DNA from: an uncultured Prochlorococcus sp. | Lineage (GTDB): Bacteria; Cyanobacteriota; Cyanobacteriia; PCC-6307; Cyanobiaceae | NCBI GenBank assembly: GCA_902537445.1 | Contig: CACBBI010000006.1 | Span: 1-59,837 of the forward strand | DNA: 59,837 bases | Direction of reading: 5' to 3' | In this document: one piece after another, positions 28,565 to 37,996 of the stretch | Layout: each line of letters begins with the position of its first letter | How positions within the stretch are numbered: the stretch's first letter is position 1 | Translations under genes and position numbers: made by a program | Notes under the pieces: model-generated | Told to the model about the DNA's origin: nothing | Seen by the model: the letters and a program-made list of their open reading frames with translations, nothing else | Databases searched by the model: none

Positions 28565-29424
28565 AGAAATTTTTAAAAAAAACAATATGGATCTCTTTGA
28601 TCTGTTTTTACTTTTTTCAAATAGAAATAGTTCGAGCAATAGTTCCCTATTATTATTTCCCAACAATAAAAAATATACAAAAGCAAAGTTTATATATTGG
28701 CAAAAATGCATATCAACTACTTTATTTTGGTCAATATGAAGACAGTCTTAACTTAGCCAAATTAGCTGTAAAAATAAATGCAAAAGATGAAAAACTATGG
28801 TTGATTTTGGCTGAGGCACAAATAGCTAACAAAAAATACAAAAACGCATTAAATTCTTTAAATAAAGCAGAACAAATCAATTCAAATATTAGCGAAATAT
28901 ATTTTGCTAAAAGTAATGTTTACTTAAAAATTTCCCAACAAACGAAAGCAAAGATTGCTCTAGAAAAAGGAATAAAGATTGAGCCTAATAACCACAAAGC
29001 TATTTTTCAATTAGGAAATATTTTATTAATGGAAAAAAATTATTTGGGAGCTATCAAATTATTTGATAAATCTATAAAAATTAAACCTGATTTCTGGCAA
29101 GCAATCAATAATCAAGGTTTAGCTTATTTCGAAAGAAACAATGTAAGCCTCTCAATCAAACTTTTTGAAAGTGCAATCTCAATTGAGGAAAATGCTGAAC
29201 CATTACTAGGATTGGCCTCATGTAAAAATATCAATGATACAAAATTAGCAATTCAACTAGCAAAAAAAGCTTTGGCTAAAGATCCCAAATATGTCAATTA
29301 TGATTATAGAAAAGAACAGTTATGGGGAGAAAAATTACAAGCCAATACAGAAATTCTTCTACAAAATGAACAACTTAAAGAAGATGTAATAATGGCAAAA
29401 TCCAAAATAAGTGAATCATCTTAA
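28561..29424 (+). CDS. TPR-repeat protein, exported or membrane-anchored
   Basis: 287 aa. A hydrophobic N-terminal segment (TIWISLICFYFFQIEIVRA) serves as a signal or anchor. The following sequence has at least five tetratricopeptide repeats, for example LAEAQIANKKYKNALNSL, LGNILLMEKNYLGAIKLF and NNQGLAYFERNNVSLSIKLF. TPR proteins scaffold complexes. The partner is unknown. The ATG overlaps the queG stop by 4 nt. It ends before a short gap leading to the topoisomerase gene. Confidence 0.85.
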   Translation: MKKFLKKTIWISLICFYFFQIEIVRAIVPYYYFPTIKNIQKQSLYIGKNAYQLLYFGQYEDSLNLAKLAVKINAKDEKLWLILAEAQIANKKYKNALNSLNKAEQINSNISEIYFAKSNVYLKISQQTKAKIALEKGIKIEPNNHKAIFQLGNILLMEKNYLGAIKLFDKSIKIKPDFWQAINNQGLAYFERNNVSLSIKLFESAISIEENAEPLLGLASCKNINDTKLAIQLAKKALAKDPKYVNYDYRKEQLWGEKLQANTEILLQNEQLKEDVIMAKSKISESS

Positions 29425-29435
29425 TGTTCAATACT

Positions 29436-29453
29436 GGTAAATATTGTTTTACC
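29436..29453 (+). terminator. Small perfect hairpin after the TPR gene
   Basis: A 6-bp perfect stem (GGTAAA / TTTACC) with a 6-nt loop lies 12 nt after the TPR stop. It lacks a clear U-tract, so it is at best a weak attenuator or 3'-end stabiliser for the queG-TPR transcript. Confidence 0.25.
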
Positions 29454-29501
29454 TATTAGTCTTAATTTAGTTAGTTAATAATTATTCAATTTTGCGCTCT
29501 A

Positions 29502-31943
29502 ATGGATAAGAAAAAATTCACTTCCATCTCACTCCAAGAAGAAATGCAACGTTCTTATTTGGAATATGCAATGAGCGTAATAGTTGGACGTGCTTTACCT
29601 GATGCAAGAGACGGTCTTAAGCCTGTACAAAGAAGAATCATATTTGCGATGCACGAATTAGGTTTAACACCTGATAAACCATTTCGGAAGTGTGCAAGAG
29701 TTGTTGGAGATGTACTTGGAAAGTACCATCCTCACGGAGATCAAGCAGTATATGATGCATTAGTAAAGCTAGTACAAAATTTCTCAACTAAATATCCTAC
29801 TCTTGAAGGTCATGGAAATTTTGGATCTGTGGATAATGATCCGCCAGCAGCAATGAGATATACTGAGACCAGATTAGCCCCAATAGCTCATAAAGGATTT
29901 CTTGAGGAAATTGGATCAGAAACAGTAAACTTTTCAAATAACTTTGACGGTTCTCAAAAAGAACCAAATGTTCTTCCAGCCCAGCTTCCATTTTTATTGT
30001 TGAACGGCTCATCAGGCATTGCTGTTGGCATGGCAACAAATATACCCCCACACAACTTAGGAGAAATTGTAGATGGTTTAGTTGCTTTAGTAAAAAATAA
30101 AGATATAAGTGATAAAAAACTTTCAAACATTATTAAAGGGCCAGATTTTCCTACTGGAGGAGAGTTAATTTATAGTCCAGCAATAGAGGAACTTTATGAA
30201 ACAGGCAAAGGCTCTCTAACAATAAGAGGCGTTATAAATATGGAAGAAGTAAATTTAGGCAAAGGCAAACATAAAAAAAATGCACTAATCATTACGGAAC
30301 TTCCTTACCAAATTAATAAAGCCGGTTGGATTGAAAAACTCGCTGAACTTGTTAATTCAGGAAAAATTGATGGGATCTCTGATATTAGGGATGAGAGCGA
30401 TAGAGATGGAATGAGAATCGTAATAGAGTTAAAAAAAGATTCTAATTCTGAACTAGTTATTTCTAATTTATATAAAAAAACAACTCTACAAACAAACTTT
30501 GGCGCAATATTCTTAGCTTTAATTAAAGGCAAGCCTGTACAACTAAACCTAAAAAAATATCTCAACTATTTTCTTGAATTTAGAGAAGAAACAATTAGAA
30601 AAAGAACTTATTATTTTCTAAAAAACACTCTTGAAAAACTAGAGATATCAGAAGGTTTATCTGAAGCCACAAAAAACATAAAAAAGGTTGTAGAAATTAT
30701 TGAAGAATCGGAAAATTCTGTAGAAGCTAAATCAAAATTAATTGAAAATTTTTTCTTAAGTGAAAAACAAGCAAATTCAGTTTTGGATATGCCACTAAGA
30801 AAATTAACAAATCTAGAAAAGAATCAAATTGATGATGAAATAAAAAATTTGAAAGAAAAAAAGAATTATTTTCAAAAGTTATTGAACGAAAGAGAATTAT
30901 TACTTCAATTGCTTATAGAAGAATTATTAACATTAAAGAAAAAATATAATGCTATAAGAAAAACAAAGGTAATTAAAAATATAAATCACAACCAAGAGTT
31001 AGAAACACTAAATAATCAGATTTTAGAAGAATTTATAAATAAAAAAACTAAGTTATATATAGACAACAGATTTTATTTAAAAAAGATGATTTCAAGTAAT
31101 TACAAGAAATCATTTGAAGTTGTAAATAAAATTATAGATAATAAAAACATTCAAAAATTTATATTTAATATTGAAAAAAATATAAAATTAATTGGAATCA
31201 CAAATACAGGAAAAGTATTTAACATTGATTGGGAATCAAATATTAATAAAGAATATAAAATAGATAATAAAATTCTTGGAAATATTCATCCAAGGGAAAT
31301 AATAAATTTTCACTCATTTAGAAAAGAAATTAGAAATTATTTATGCATATTAAATTCCGATGGAAGATTTAAAAAAGTTTTATTTGATGAAGATATGATA
31401 AAAAGTAATAGAACTTTCACAATTACAAAATTAAAGAATAATCTAAAGACAATCGATTCATTTATTTTTAATGAAAGCAAAGATTTAATAATATTAACCT
31501 CGATAGGAAGAATTTTTAACTTTAATTTATCAAATAAATTTTTAACACCAACTTCTAAACAATCCCAAGGATTAATACTTGCAAAACTTTTACCAACTGA
31601 AAAAATCGTTTCATGTTGTACATATCAAAATGGAGAAAATATTTTTCTAATATCTAAACAAGGAAAAATCTTTTATATAAATAGCAATGAAATTTATTAC
31701 TCAAATGAATACAATTTGGGATATTTAAATGAAAAAACCAAACTTAAAAACGATTACTTCTTCAAAATAATAACAAGTAACCATTACCTCGATATTGAAA
31801 CTAATAAAAATAAATCTGCAAGATTGGACCTAAATAAATTAAATTTCAAATCCAATAAATCAGATTTTTTAATTGATTTTTTAAAGTTAGATAAGGGTGA
31901 ATACCTTGAAAATTGTTTCCGACTTAAAAACTTTCCCAACTAA
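29502..31943 (+). CDS. Type II topoisomerase subunit A (GyrA/ParC family) with divergent C-terminal domain
   Basis: 813 aa. The N-terminal breakage-reunion domain is well conserved: [53 protein letters not shown] (active Tyr), [16 protein letters not shown]. From about residue 500 the sequence becomes very rich in Asn/Lys/Ile and the beta-pinwheel is only faintly visible ([27 protein letters not shown]). I cannot find a GyrA-box (QRRGGKG type). It could therefore act as a ParC-like decatenase or as a second GyrA. No B subunit is nearby. Confidence 0.85.
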   Translation: MDKKKFTSISLQEEMQRSYLEYAMSVIVGRALPDARDGLKPVQRRIIFAMHELGLTPDKPFRKCARVVGDVLGKYHPHGDQAVYDALVKLVQNFSTKYPTLEGHGNFGSVDNDPPAAMRYTETRLAPIAHKGFLEEIGSETVNFSNNFDGSQKEPNVLPAQLPFLLLNGSSGIAVGMATNIPPHNLGEIVDGLVALVKNKDISDKKLSNIIKGPDFPTGGELIYSPAIEELYETGKGSLTIRGVINMEEVNLGKGKHKKNALIITELPYQINKAGWIEKLAELVNSGKIDGISDIRDESDRDGMRIVIELKKDSNSELVISNLYKKTTLQTNFGAIFLALIKGKPVQLNLKKYLNYFLEFREETIRKRTYYFLKNTLEKLEISEGLSEATKNIKKVVEIIEESENSVEAKSKLIENFFLSEKQANSVLDMPLRKLTNLEKNQIDDEIKNLKEKKNYFQKLLNERELLLQLLIEELLTLKKKYNAIRKTKVIKNINHNQELETLNNQILEEFINKKTKLYIDNRFYLKKMISSNYKKSFEVVNKIIDNKNIQKFIFNIEKNIKLIGITNTGKVFNIDWESNINKEYKIDNKILGNIHPREIINFHSFRKEIRNYLCILNSDGRFKKVLFDEDMIKSNRTFTITKLKNNLKTIDSFIFNESKDLIILTSIGRIFNFNLSNKFLTPTSKQSQGLILAKLLPTEKIVSCCTYQNGENIFLISKQGKIFYINSNEIYYSNEYNLGYLNEKTKLKNDYFFKIITSNHYLDIETNKNKSARLDLNKLNFKSNKSDFLIDFLKLDKGEYLENCFRLKNFPN

Positions 31944-33400
31944 GATTTATATTCATTTTCAACCCAATTTAAGTACTCTTGATTTACTGTTCCTGTTACA
32001 TAAGAACCAGTAAAGCAACTCATTTCCAAATCTTTAATAGGAGAATCACTTATTATAGACTTTCGCAAACTATCAACACTTTGATAAACAAGGTTATCAA
32101 TTTCAAGATGCTCAGCAATTTCACTTATTGTTCTATCGTGAGCTATTAATTCATCTCTATTAGGCATATTAATTCCATAAACATGAGGATAACGAACTGG
32201 AGGCGCTGCTGATGTAAAAAAAACTTTATTTGCTCCTGAGTCTTTAGCCATTTGAACAATTTCTTTTGAAGTAGTACCTCTTACTATCGAGTCATCAACA
32301 ATTAATACATTTTTATTTTTAAACTCTGCACTCATAGCATTTAATTTTTGTCTTACAGATTTCTTACGTTTCTGTTGACCAGGCATTATGAAGGTTCTAC
32401 CAACATATCTGTTTTTAAAAAAACCTTCCCTATATTCTATCCCTAACTGTCTTGCAACTTGCATTGCCGCAGGTCGAGAAGAATCAGGAATAGGCATAAC
32501 TACATCAACATCTCCAGAATTAATTGTCTCTTTTATTGTTTCTGCAAGGTAATCTCCCATCTTTAAACGAGCTTTGTATACTGAAATTCCATTCATAATT
32601 GAATCTGGCCTAGCTAGATAAACATATTCAAAAGCACAGGGAAATAACATTGGATTTTCAGAACATTGCTTAGAAAAAAACTCCCCATTAAGATTTATAA
32701 AAACAGCTTCTCCAGGATCTACATCTCTCACTACTTGATAATCGTTATTCTCAAGAACTAGAGATTCACTAGCAACCATCCACTCTTCTTTTTTTGTAAT
32801 TAATGAAAGTCTTTTCCCTATAACTAAAGGCCTAATGCCGAAAGGATCTCTGAATGCTAATAAACCATGTCCTGAAATTAATGCAATTGAAGCATATGAT
32901 CCCTGAATTCTTTTATGTAAAGATTTGACCGCATTAAAAATAATATCAGGTTCTAATTCTTGATTATTAATTTGTTCTTGTAATTCTGTGGCAAATACAT
33001 TTAACAACATTTCAGTATCACTTGAAGAATTTGTATGCCTCTTATCAATATTAAATAATTGTTTTTCTAAATCTCTTGTATTAGTCAAATTTCCATTATG
33101 TATCAAAACAATTCCATAAGGAGCATTTACATAAAAAGGCTGAGCTTCTTCTACACTTTCTGCTGATCCCTTTGTTGCATACCTAACATGACCCAATCCA
33201 ATTTTGCCAATTAAATTTCGCATATCTCTCGTCCTATACGCAGTATTAACCTGACCTTTAGCCTTATGTATATGAAAAACAGTATTTTCCATTGTTGCTA
33301 TACCTGTTGAATCTTGACCTCTATGCTGCAAAAGCAAAAGACTATCGTAAATTTGTTGATTTACATCATCTGAAGAAACGATTCCAACTATTCCGCACAT
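31940..33400 (-). CDS. purF: Amidophosphoribosyltransferase
   Basis: First committed step of purine synthesis: PRPP plus glutamine to phosphoribosylamine. The start MCGIVGIVS supplies the N-terminal nucleophile Cys2 of the Ntn glutaminase, so the ATG at 33400 is certain. Other glutaminase motifs are [13 protein letters not shown] and HNGNLTN. The phosphoribosyl-transferase domain has [18 protein letters not shown], the PRPP loop. The 486-aa length is normal. It follows purL (51-bp gap), and its stop overlaps the stop of the topoisomerase gene by 4 nt (CTAA). Confidence 0.97.
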   Translation of the reverse strand: MCGIVGIVSSDDVNQQIYDSLLLLQHRGQDSTGIATMENTVFHIHKAKGQVNTAYRTRDMRNLIGKIGLGHVRYATKGSAESVEEAQPFYVNAPYGIVLIHNGNLTNTRDLEKQLFNIDKRHTNSSSDTEMLLNVFATELQEQINNQELEPDIIFNAVKSLHKRIQGSYASIALISGHGLLAFRDPFGIRPLVIGKRLSLITKKEEWMVASESLVLENNDYQVVRDVDPGEAVFINLNGEFFSKQCSENPMLFPCAFEYVYLARPDSIMNGISVYKARLKMGDYLAETIKETINSGDVDVVMPIPDSSRPAAMQVARQLGIEYREGFFKNRYVGRTFIMPGQQKRKKSVRQKLNAMSAEFKNKNVLIVDDSIVRGTTSKEIVQMAKDSGANKVFFTSAAPPVRYPHVYGINMPNRDELIAHDRTISEIAEHLEIDNLVYQSVDSLRKSIISDSPIKDLEMSCFTGSYVTGTVNQEYLNWVENEYKS

Positions 33401-33451
33401 AACTTAATATCCTAAAAATTTTAATAGTTGAAAAATGTTTTTCATATTTAT

Positions 33452-35791
33452 TTAAAAGTAACCTGAAATACTATTATTAAATTTTTCGGATAATTCCTCA
33501 ACCCTAATATTGCAGATAATTTTATCTTGAATTTTTATCTTAAGCGTTTCATTAGATACATACCCTATTTTTTTTACATAAACACTTGAAGGCAAATTTT
33601 TTTGATTTTGTTTTAAATAATTAAGCCATTCATTTTGTTTCATTTTGCTAATTGAAAAAATAATTCTAGAACCTCCTTCTGCAAACAATAAATTATCATC
33701 TCTATTTAGATCATTCTTTAATTCTATCGTTGCGCCTTTTTCTGACAAAATACAAGACTCTGCTAAAGCTATAGCTAAACCGCCATCGCTGATATCATGA
33801 GAAGAAACTACAAAACTTTTTGAAATAGCATTTCTTAAAAAACTCTGACAAAACTTTTCATCAAGCAAATCTATTTTTGGAGGCCGACCTGTGATTTGTC
33901 CATGAAAATATTCCAAATAAGAACTAGCTGCAATTGTTAAATCTGATTTATTAGAACCTATTAACCAAATTTGATCATCAATATTTTTCCATTCACTACT
34001 TATAGCTTTTTCGACATTATCTATCTTTCCAACCATTCCAATAACTGGTGTAGGATTGATAGGAGTTATTACATTATCTTTATTTTTAGATTCATTGTAT
34101 AAAGAAACATTACCTCCTGTCACAGGAGTTTCCAATGCTTTACAGGCTTCAGCAATTGCATTACATGAAGATGAGAGTTGCCAATATCCTACTTCATTCT
34201 CCGGAGAAGAAAAATTTAAATTATTTGTAATTGCTACTGGTTCAGCCCCAACACAACTAACATTTCGAGCGGATTCTGCAACAGCGGCGATAGTTCCTCT
34301 AAAAGGATCAAGAGCAACCCATCTACTATTACAATCAACTGAAGCCGCAACTCCAGAAAATAGTTTACTTTTATTTTTTTTAATTTGTTCCCTTAGTCTT
34401 ATTACGGCTGCATCTGATTTTCCAGGTTTAAAAACTGTATTTGCCTGTACTTGAGAGTCATATTGTCTAAAAATCCATCTTTTAGAAGCTATTGAGGGAT
34501 TAGAAAGTAGTTTTAAGATGATTTCTGAATAAGAAAAAATCTTATTTTCTTTCAATGAAAATATTTTTTGGTCATAAATTTCTGGTAAATCACTTTCTTT
34601 CCATTCCCATTTCTTTAAAAAATTATCAGGTGGATTATTAATCACATTGTGAAAATTTACAGGGGTATCATCAGACAAGGCAGAAGTAGGTATTTGAGCA
34701 ACAATTTTACCTTTATGAGAAATAATTACCTCATTTTTTTCTATAACTTGACCAATTACATTGGCATATAATCCCCACTTATTAAATTTTTCAATAAGAT
34801 CTTTAATTTTTTCTTTTTTAACGACAAACAACATTCTCTCTTGGGATTCAGATAATAAATATTGGTAGGGAGACATATCATCTTCTCTAGAAGGAACCAA
34901 ATCTAAATCAATAGATATGCCTAATTTTCCATTTGCAGCCATTTCTGCACTACTGCATGTTAAACCTGCAGCACCCATATCTTGAGCTGCAATTACATCT
35001 CCTGTTTTGAAAGCATCCAAACAGGCTTCAATAAGACTTTTCTCGATAAATGGGTCACCTACCTGAACTGCTGGTCTATCATCTAATGAGGTAGTAGTTA
35101 ATTCTGAACTGGCAAAACTAGCACCACCAACTCCATCTCTGCCAGTAGTATTACCAACATATAATACTGGTGATCCTATATTTTTAGCTCCAGAACAAAC
35201 GATTTCATTAGTCTCTAAAAGTCCTAAAGCCATAACATTCACTAAAGGATTTCCGGAATAACTATCATCAAAGTCAATTTCACCTCCAACAGTCGGTACA
35301 CCGACACAATTCCCGTAATGTGCAATACCGGATACAACACCTCGCAGTAAATCAACATTTGATGATTTATCAAGGTTTCCGAATCTCAATGAATTCAATA
35401 CTGCAATTGGCCTTGCACCCATCGTAAATATATCTCTTAAAATCCCTCCTACTCCTGTTGCAGCACCCTGAAAGGGCTCAATAGCAGAAGGATGATTATG
35501 ACTTTCTATTTTAAAAACAAGTTTTTGATTATTTCCAACATCAATAACGCCAGCATTTTCTCCAGGTCCAACTAAAACATTTTTACCTTTAGTGGGAAAT
35601 TTTGATAGTAAAGGTTTTGAATTTCTATAACAACAATGTTCAGACCACATAACACCAAACATGCCTAATTCCGTTCTATTAGGTTTTCTCTTTAATCTTT
35701 TGCAAATTTCTTCATAATCATTAAGTGTTAAATTTTCAACTTTCAGTGCCTCATTAAGATCATAAAGATCATGATTTTCTTTATTTATCAT
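33452..35791 (-). CDS. purL: Phosphoribosylformylglycinamidine synthase subunit PurL
   Basis: Converts FGAR to FGAM using ammonia from PurQ. At 779 aa this is the 'small PurL' form needing PurS and PurQ, neither of which is in the window. Motifs include MFGVMWSEHCCYRNS, GPGENAGVIDVG, FKIESHNHPSAIEPFQGAAT, GGEIDFDDSY, AAQDMGAAGLTCSSAEMA and VSSHDISDGGLAIALAES. It is in a dnaN-PRC-purL-purF run with 3 bp to the gene upstream. Confidence 0.97.
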   Translation of the reverse strand: MINKENHDLYDLNEALKVENLTLNDYEEICKRLKRKPNRTELGMFGVMWSEHCCYRNSKPLLSKFPTKGKNVLVGPGENAGVIDVGNNQKLVFKIESHNHPSAIEPFQGAATGVGGILRDIFTMGARPIAVLNSLRFGNLDKSSNVDLLRGVVSGIAHYGNCVGVPTVGGEIDFDDSYSGNPLVNVMALGLLETNEIVCSGAKNIGSPVLYVGNTTGRDGVGGASFASSELTTTSLDDRPAVQVGDPFIEKSLIEACLDAFKTGDVIAAQDMGAAGLTCSSAEMAANGKLGISIDLDLVPSREDDMSPYQYLLSESQERMLFVVKKEKIKDLIEKFNKWGLYANVIGQVIEKNEVIISHKGKIVAQIPTSALSDDTPVNFHNVINNPPDNFLKKWEWKESDLPEIYDQKIFSLKENKIFSYSEIILKLLSNPSIASKRWIFRQYDSQVQANTVFKPGKSDAAVIRLREQIKKNKSKLFSGVAASVDCNSRWVALDPFRGTIAAVAESARNVSCVGAEPVAITNNLNFSSPENEVGYWQLSSSCNAIAEACKALETPVTGGNVSLYNESKNKDNVITPINPTPVIGMVGKIDNVEKAISSEWKNIDDQIWLIGSNKSDLTIAASSYLEYFHGQITGRPPKIDLLDEKFCQSFLRNAISKSFVVSSHDISDGGLAIALAESCILSEKGATIELKNDLNRDDNLLFAEGGSRIIFSISKMKQNEWLNYLKQNQKNLPSSVYVKKIGYVSNETLKIKIQDKIICNIRVEELSEKFNNSISGYF

Positions 35792-35794
35792 TAT

Positions 35795-36502
35795 TTATAT
35801 CCAGGGGTCATCTTCTCTTTTTTCACTAAACGGCATGGATATTGTATCTTCATTATAAAAACTTTTTTGTTTAAAATCTAAGTTTTGGCTAATATCTTCA
35901 TCTTCTTCAAGCCAATCCTCTAATCTATTAGAAGCAATATTTTTCATATCATCAAATCGATCAAAAATTTTTTTTCCTTTTTGCATAAATTCATTCTTAA
36001 TACTTGATTTTATTAAAGATAAGTCATCTAAAGAATTAATTTCACAAAATACTAATCCAGGTTGTTGGTCATTAATATTTTCAATATTTAATTTCCATCT
36101 ACTTGAACCTGGAATTTTAGGATTAGATCTAGAAACCAAGTAATAAATAATCTTACCCGTTTTCATGTCAAATAAAAAATCAGCAATAACTCCTATTTTT
36201 GATCCATTTACATTTATAAGATTAGCTTCTATTAAAGTTGGAAACCTATTTAAAGTTGCTAAATCAGAAATAGCTGGATCACCTTTGACATATATTTCAT
36301 TATCTATTATTTGAGAAATTTGATTTAATCGCCAAACATTTCTTTTTAAATCAAAATTTGAAGGGCGAGAGTACCATCCTAAAATTCGATGAACTGGAGG
36401 ATGCATCCAAACATTTTCACCATTTCCGTAATTAAGGACCATATTCCCCTTAACACAATAATTTAGTAATTCACTCAATAAAATTTCTTTAGGTAATTTC
36501 AA
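35795..36502 (-). CDS. PRC-barrel-like protein of the dnaN-purL locus, function unknown
   Basis: 235 aa. The middle segment (LIEANLINVNGSKIGVIADF followed by LFDMKTGKIIYYLVS) has the look of a PRC-barrel, a small beta-fold also seen in RNA-metabolism and photosynthetic reaction-centre proteins. The N-terminus may hold a second, weaker copy. The C-terminal about 60 residues are acidic and Ser/Asn-rich. No catalytic motifs are visible. A TTG start at 36502 follows the dnaN stop by 1 bp, so it is likely co-transcribed and coupled with dnaN. Conservation next to dnaN is remembered for Prochlorococcus, not checked. Confidence 0.7.
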   Translation of the reverse strand: MKLPKEILLSELLNYCVKGNMVLNYGNGENVWMHPPVHRILGWYSRPSNFDLKRNVWRLNQISQIIDNEIYVKGDPAISDLATLNRFPTLIEANLINVNGSKIGVIADFLFDMKTGKIIYYLVSRSNPKIPGSSRWKLNIENINDQQPGLVFCEINSLDDLSLIKSSIKNEFMQKGKKIFDRFDDMKNIASNRLEDWLEEDEDISQNLDFKQKSFYNEDTISMPFSEKREDDPWI

Positions 36503-36503
36503 A

Positions 36504-37661
36504 TTAAGAACGAACCTGGACAGGCATAACTAAATAAGTAAAAGAATTAAGATTATCATCTGGTACAAAAACAGCTGGAGTAGTTGCAATATTACACTTT
36601 AAAAGTACATTTTCAGAAGCAATAACTTTTAAACCTTCTAAAAGATATCTAACGTTAAATGCAATATCAAAATCTTCTCCAGAGTAAGAAACCGGTATTG
36701 ATTCATTTGCATTTCCAATATCTTGGGCATCTGCACTGATAGAAGCTAAATCTTTATTATCTAATTTAATCTTTACAACACTACTTTGCTGATCAGCTAA
36801 AACAGCAATTCTTTCAAGTGCATCAGTTAATTTTTTTGTATTGAAATTTAGAATTTTAGAAAAAGTATCAGGAATTAATTGTGAATAGTTAGGATAAGTT
36901 CCTTCAAGGGTTCTTGTCGTAATTATTTGACTAGAAGAAATAAATACTACTTGTCCTTTATCATAGAAAAGTTTTATTGAATTCTCAGAGCTTCTCAAAG
37001 ATACTAGTTTTTCAATTTCCCTTAATGATCTAGTTGGAATAGTTACTGACAAATTACCATCATTTGAAGATAAGTTTTCTTTATGTTCGATATGTTCTTC
37101 ATTACCAATTAAAGCGACGGCCAATCTATGACCATCTGTAGAAGCAGACTCTAAATAATTTGGTTTAAAAGTAAAGTTGACACCTGTAAGTAATTGCTTT
37201 GAGTCATCATTACTACTAGCAAAAATTGTAGACTTTAAAGCTTTTAAAAAAGAACTAGGATCAATATTCAAAGAAGTACCACTTTCAACAAATGGCAAAT
37301 TAGGATATTCATCAGAGGGAATACCTTTAAGGTTATAAGAACCTCTGTCACTTTTTATTAAAATATTATCTGAATTCCCATCAACTTCTAAAGAAACAGG
37401 AGTTTCATTAGGTAATTTGTTTACTATTTCAGATAAAAGTTTTGAAGGTATAGTAATAGCTCCACTATTTTTAACAGTTCCATCAAAAGAGGTTTGAATT
37501 CCTAAATTAAGGTCAAAGCCTGTCATGCTAATCTTATTAGTTCCTTCATCAGCTGTTAAAAGTATATTTGCAAGAATTGGATGCGTTGGTCTTGAGGCAA
37601 CTGCTTTGCTCACTAGTTGTATAGCATTATTTAATTCATTTTGATTACAAATAATTTCCAT
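36504..37661 (-). CDS. dnaN: DNA polymerase III sliding clamp (beta subunit)
   Basis: Ring-shaped processivity clamp of the replicative polymerase. Three clamp domains are evident: MEIICNQNELNNAIQLVSKA, VASRPTHPILANILLTADE, then the middle with TDGHRLAVALIG, and the final TYLVMPVQVRS, close to the usual MPVR-type C-terminus. The 385-aa length is normal. An ATG at 37661 is used. It reads away from the presumed origin region and heads a dnaN-PRC-purL-purF series. No dnaA is adjacent, unlike most bacteria. Confidence 0.97.
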   Translation of the reverse strand: MEIICNQNELNNAIQLVSKAVASRPTHPILANILLTADEGTNKISMTGFDLNLGIQTSFDGTVKNSGAITIPSKLLSEIVNKLPNETPVSLEVDGNSDNILIKSDRGSYNLKGIPSDEYPNLPFVESGTSLNIDPSSFLKALKSTIFASSNDDSKQLLTGVNFTFKPNYLESASTDGHRLAVALIGNEEHIEHKENLSSNDGNLSVTIPTRSLREIEKLVSLRSSENSIKLFYDKGQVVFISSSQIITTRTLEGTYPNYSQLIPDTFSKILNFNTKKLTDALERIAVLADQQSSVVKIKLDNKDLASISADAQDIGNANESIPVSYSGEDFDIAFNVRYLLEGLKVIASENVLLKCNIATTPAVFVPDDNLNSFTYLVMPVQVRS

Positions 37662-37686
37662 CGGAATTTGGAACTTTTACAAATAC

Positions 37687-37715
37687 AATATACTTTTTCC
37701 GTTAATTAAATTCAA
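37687..37715 (-). promoter_or_regulatory. Candidate sigma-70-type promoter for dnaN
   Basis: On the minus strand TTGAAT (37715-37710) and TATATT (37692-37687) are separated by 17 bp, a near-consensus bacterial promoter. Transcription would start near 37680, giving a leader of about 20 nt before the dnaN ATG. Confidence 0.5.
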
Positions 37716-37738
37716 TAAATTAATTTTTTACTTTTTTC

Positions 37739-37772
37739 TAATATATAAATAAATAATAAAATAAAAAATTTA
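37739..37772. other. 34-bp A/T-only run, candidate unwinding element
   Basis: Uninterrupted A/T from 37739 to 37772, immediately left of the TAG array and the first DnaA box. Its position fits a DNA unwinding element, but AT-rich intergenic DNA is common in this genome, so function is inferred from context. Confidence 0.5.
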
Positions 37773-37782
37773 GTAGTAGTAG
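37771..37782 (+). repeat. (TAG)4 array, DnaA-trio-like
   Basis: Four perfect TAG units (3'-GAT-5' read backwards) lie 4 bp from the first DnaA-box-like site and abut the A/T run. DnaA-trios of the bacterial basal unwinding system have the 3'-[G/A]A[T/A]-5' form between boxes and the unwinding site, so sequence and placement both match. Strand orientation relative to the box should be verified. Confidence 0.5.
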
Positions 37783-37786
37783 TGTT

Positions 37787-37804
37787 TGTGGAAACTGTGG
37801 AATT
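37787..37804 (-). promoter_or_regulatory. Pair of DnaA-box-like sites
   Basis: Two directly adjoining 9-mers: 37787-37795 TGTGGAAAC (8 of 9 to TGTGGAAAA, the complement of TTTTCCACA) and 37796-37804 TGTGGAATT (7 of 9). Both have the same orientation. Adjoining boxes suggest cooperative DnaA binding. Confidence 0.55.
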
Positions 37805-37849
37805 CTTAACTCAAATAGCTTGTCTGTATACTTTACGAAAATTAGAAAA

Positions 37850-37858
37850 TGTGGAAAA
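37850..37858 (-). promoter_or_regulatory. Perfect DnaA box
   Basis: TGTGGAAAA, the exact complement of the cyanobacterial DnaA box TTTTCCACA. Same orientation as the pair at 37787-37804. Confidence 0.65.
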
Positions 37859-37869
37859 AATTTTTTATG

Positions 37870-37947
37870 TGTTGAATAATTTTTACTTTATTCAAAAAAT
37901 TTAAATTTATTCAACAAATAGGATTACTTATTATGAATTTTTCAACA
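37870..37947. repeat. TTATTCAACA-like repeat family in the origin region
   Basis: Four copies: TGTTGAATAA at 37870-37879 (inverted), TTATTCAAAA at 37888-37897, TTATTCAACA at 37907-37916 and TTTTTCAACA at 37938-37947. The first and third form a perfect 10-bp inverted repeat, and the first and second an 8-bp one. A 7-bp hairpin (ATGAATT / AATTCAT, 37933-37953) encloses part of the last copy. They are distinct from the DnaA-box consensus. They may be weak boxes or sites for another protein. Confidence 0.6.
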
Positions 37948-37968
37948 ATTCATGTTTATTTATAATTG

Positions 37969-37977
37969 ATTTCCACA
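37969..37977 (+). promoter_or_regulatory. DnaA-box-like site, opposite orientation
   Basis: ATTTCCACA, 8 of 9 to TTTTCCACA, 20 bp beyond the thrC stop. It is inverted relative to the other three boxes, so the boxes bracket the TTATTCAACA repeats. Confidence 0.5.
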
Positions 37978-37996
37978 GACACTATTTTTTTTGATC

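Larger units (their letters stand above)
37739..37977. other. Probable chromosomal replication origin (oriC) region
   Basis: This is the core of the only gene-free stretch over 300 bp (37662-37996), between the 5' end of dnaN and the 3' end of thrC. It contains a 34-bp A/T-only run, a TAG trinucleotide array, four DnaA-box-like 9-mers and several TTATTCAACA-like repeats, listed separately. Position beside dnaN, box clustering and the unwinding-type A/T run support oriC. An impression of relatively more G on the + strand to the right agrees, but I did not compute the skew. No open frame longer than about ten codons is evident there. Confidence 0.72.

Noticed and set aside
34056-34454. 132-codon open frame antisense to purL
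   Set aside because: Exactly antisense to conserved purL motifs, with no ribosome site and no family resemblance. It is a shadow of the real gene.
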